Positions 31,757-32,378 of a DNA stretch of 32,378 nucleotides are shown here, piece after piece. A program made the translations under genes and the position numbers. A model generated the notes under the pieces. The model saw only the letters and a program-made list of their open reading frames with translations, had not been told where the DNA came from and searched no databases. This stretch comes from Gammaproteobacteria bacterium (GTDB lineage Bacteria > Pseudomonadota > Gammaproteobacteria > Steroidobacterales > Woeseiaceae): NCBI GenBank assembly GCA_029865385.1, contig JAOUGX010000035.1, positions 1 to 32,378 of the forward strand, read 5' to 3'. Position 1 is the first letter of the stretch. Every line of letters starts with the position of its first letter.

Positions 31757-32377
31757 TTACCGGATATGCTTCAGCAGGCTAAGCAGCACACCGTTGGTCC
31801 AGCCGAAGCCGTCCTGGACCGAGTACTCGCCGCCACTTGCCGTCAGGCCGGGGTCCTCGACATCGTACTTCTCCATGAACCGCCCGGACCGCTCGAACGT
31901 ACTGACATTCGTGTCCACCCATCGCCGCGCACCCGAGATAGCATCGTCATCGAAGCCATAGCGACGCAGGCCTTCGAAAACTATCCACTGCAGGGGTGCC
32001 CAGCCATTCGGCGAATCCCACTGTTGTCCGGTAGCCTGCAAGGTCGTCACCCAGCCTCCTTGCCGAAGGAAATCGTTTCGAAGTCGTGCGGCAACTGCTT
32101 CGGCCTGCTCCACGGTCGCGAGGCCGAAAAAAAGCGGATACGCGCCTGCCAGCGACAGGACTCCGCTTGGACCCCATCCCGGGACGACAAGGTCAACGAA
32201 CAGGTTTCGTTGGCCGTCATAGAAGATGCCCTGGATTGCCGCCTTGCGCTTTTCCGCACGCCCCAGGTAAAGATCGGCTGTCGCGCGGTCGCCGGTCTGC
32301 GCGCTGATTTCGGACAGCACTGACTCGAGCCTATGCATTATCGAATTAAGGTCGACCGGAACGATGTCGCTCGTGCG
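31757..32377 (-). CDS. GH37 trehalase, C-terminal part (5' end beyond the window)
   Basis: The frame continues to the right edge: codons before the Met at 32338 read RTSDIVPVDLNSI, matching the trehalase segment IVPVDLN. About 206 residues are visible of a protein normally of 500-550. The second trehalase signature is present as QQWDSPNGWAPLQW. The C-terminal landmarks FMEKYDVEDPG, SGGEYSVQDGFGWTNGV and a final LLSLLKH are typical of GH37. It hydrolyses alpha,alpha-trehalose to two glucose molecules. Whether it is periplasmic (TreA-like) or cytoplasmic (TreF-like) depends on the missing N-terminus; the lipoprotein hydrolase downstream hints at the envelope. It ends 29 nt before the metallo-beta-lactamase-fold gene. 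Confidence 0.93.
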   Translation of the reverse strand, partial: RTSDIVPVDLNSIMHRLESVLSEISAQTGDRATADLYLGRAEKRKAAIQGIFYDGQRNLFVDLVVPGWGPSGVLSLAGAYPLFFGLATVEQAEAVAARLRNDFLRQGGWVTTLQATGQQWDSPNGWAPLQWIVFEGLRRYGFDDDAISGARRWVDTNVSTFERSGRFMEKYDVEDPGLTASGGEYSVQDGFGWTNGVLLSLLKHIR

Positions 32378-32378
32378 G

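Noticed and set aside
1-32378. tRNA, rRNA or riboswitch genes
   Set aside because: Gaps between genes are short (the longest is 225 nt, filled by REP-like units) and none shows cloverleaf or riboswitch-like structure by eye.

Overview
The window reads as chromosomal DNA of a free-living, moderately GC-rich Gram-negative bacterium, most likely a gammaproteobacterium of the Woeseiaceae/Steroidobacter type. This is inference. It rests on the TonB-dependent receptor, the YaiO-type outer-membrane barrel, many lipoprotein signals, a GlyGly-CTERM-like tail and REP-like palindromes. I see no rRNA, tRNA, CRISPR array, phage or transposase gene. Most proteins look exported and hydrolytic, as in a heterotroph living on peptides, modified amino acids and glycans.

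Left part (1-8.3 kb): the end of a secreted reprolysin-like metalloprotease with a GlyGly-CTERM-like tail overlaps a membrane-anchored glutaredoxin by 4 nt. On the minus strand, an acyl-CoA synthetase, an unrecognised exported protein and an M24 aminopeptidase lie within 24 nt of one another and look like one operon. A divergent pair follows on the plus strand: an exported amidohydrolase and a SAM hydroxide adenosyltransferase (DUF62) that carries a signal peptide. A tandem repeat/hairpin block separates those two.

Middle (8.3-18.7 kb): a minus-strand operon runs N-acyl-D-amino-acid deacylase, a large sortilin/BNR beta-propeller and an endonuclease/exonuclease/phosphatase-fold lipoprotein. 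Divergent from it are an S9 prolyl-oligopeptidase-type peptidase and a TPR-sulfotransferase that share an ATGA overlap. A REP-like inverted pair closes this block.

Right part (18.9-25.4 kb): a TonB-dependent receptor is followed 26 nt later by a propeller-like ORF of about 308 codons that has no ATG, GTG or TTG in its first half. A class-C beta-lactamase-fold serine hydrolase is divergent from the receptor. A CocE/S15-type lipoprotein hydrolase and a cyanophycinase-like (S51) lipoprotein follow on the minus strand.

Far right (26.5-32.4 kb): the most interesting block is four overlapping minus-strand genes: a receiver-only response regulator, a TPR plus beta-barrel YaiO-like protein, a membrane-anchored HEAT-repeat protein and a processive GT2 synthase. 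Together they look like a compact synthase-dependent polysaccharide machine resembling Pga or YaiO/YaiP. The HEAT protein sits where an accessory subunit would be expected, and the receiver is a plausible control input. Upstream are a metallo-beta-lactamase-fold lipoprotein and the 3' part of a GH37 trehalase cut by the window edge.
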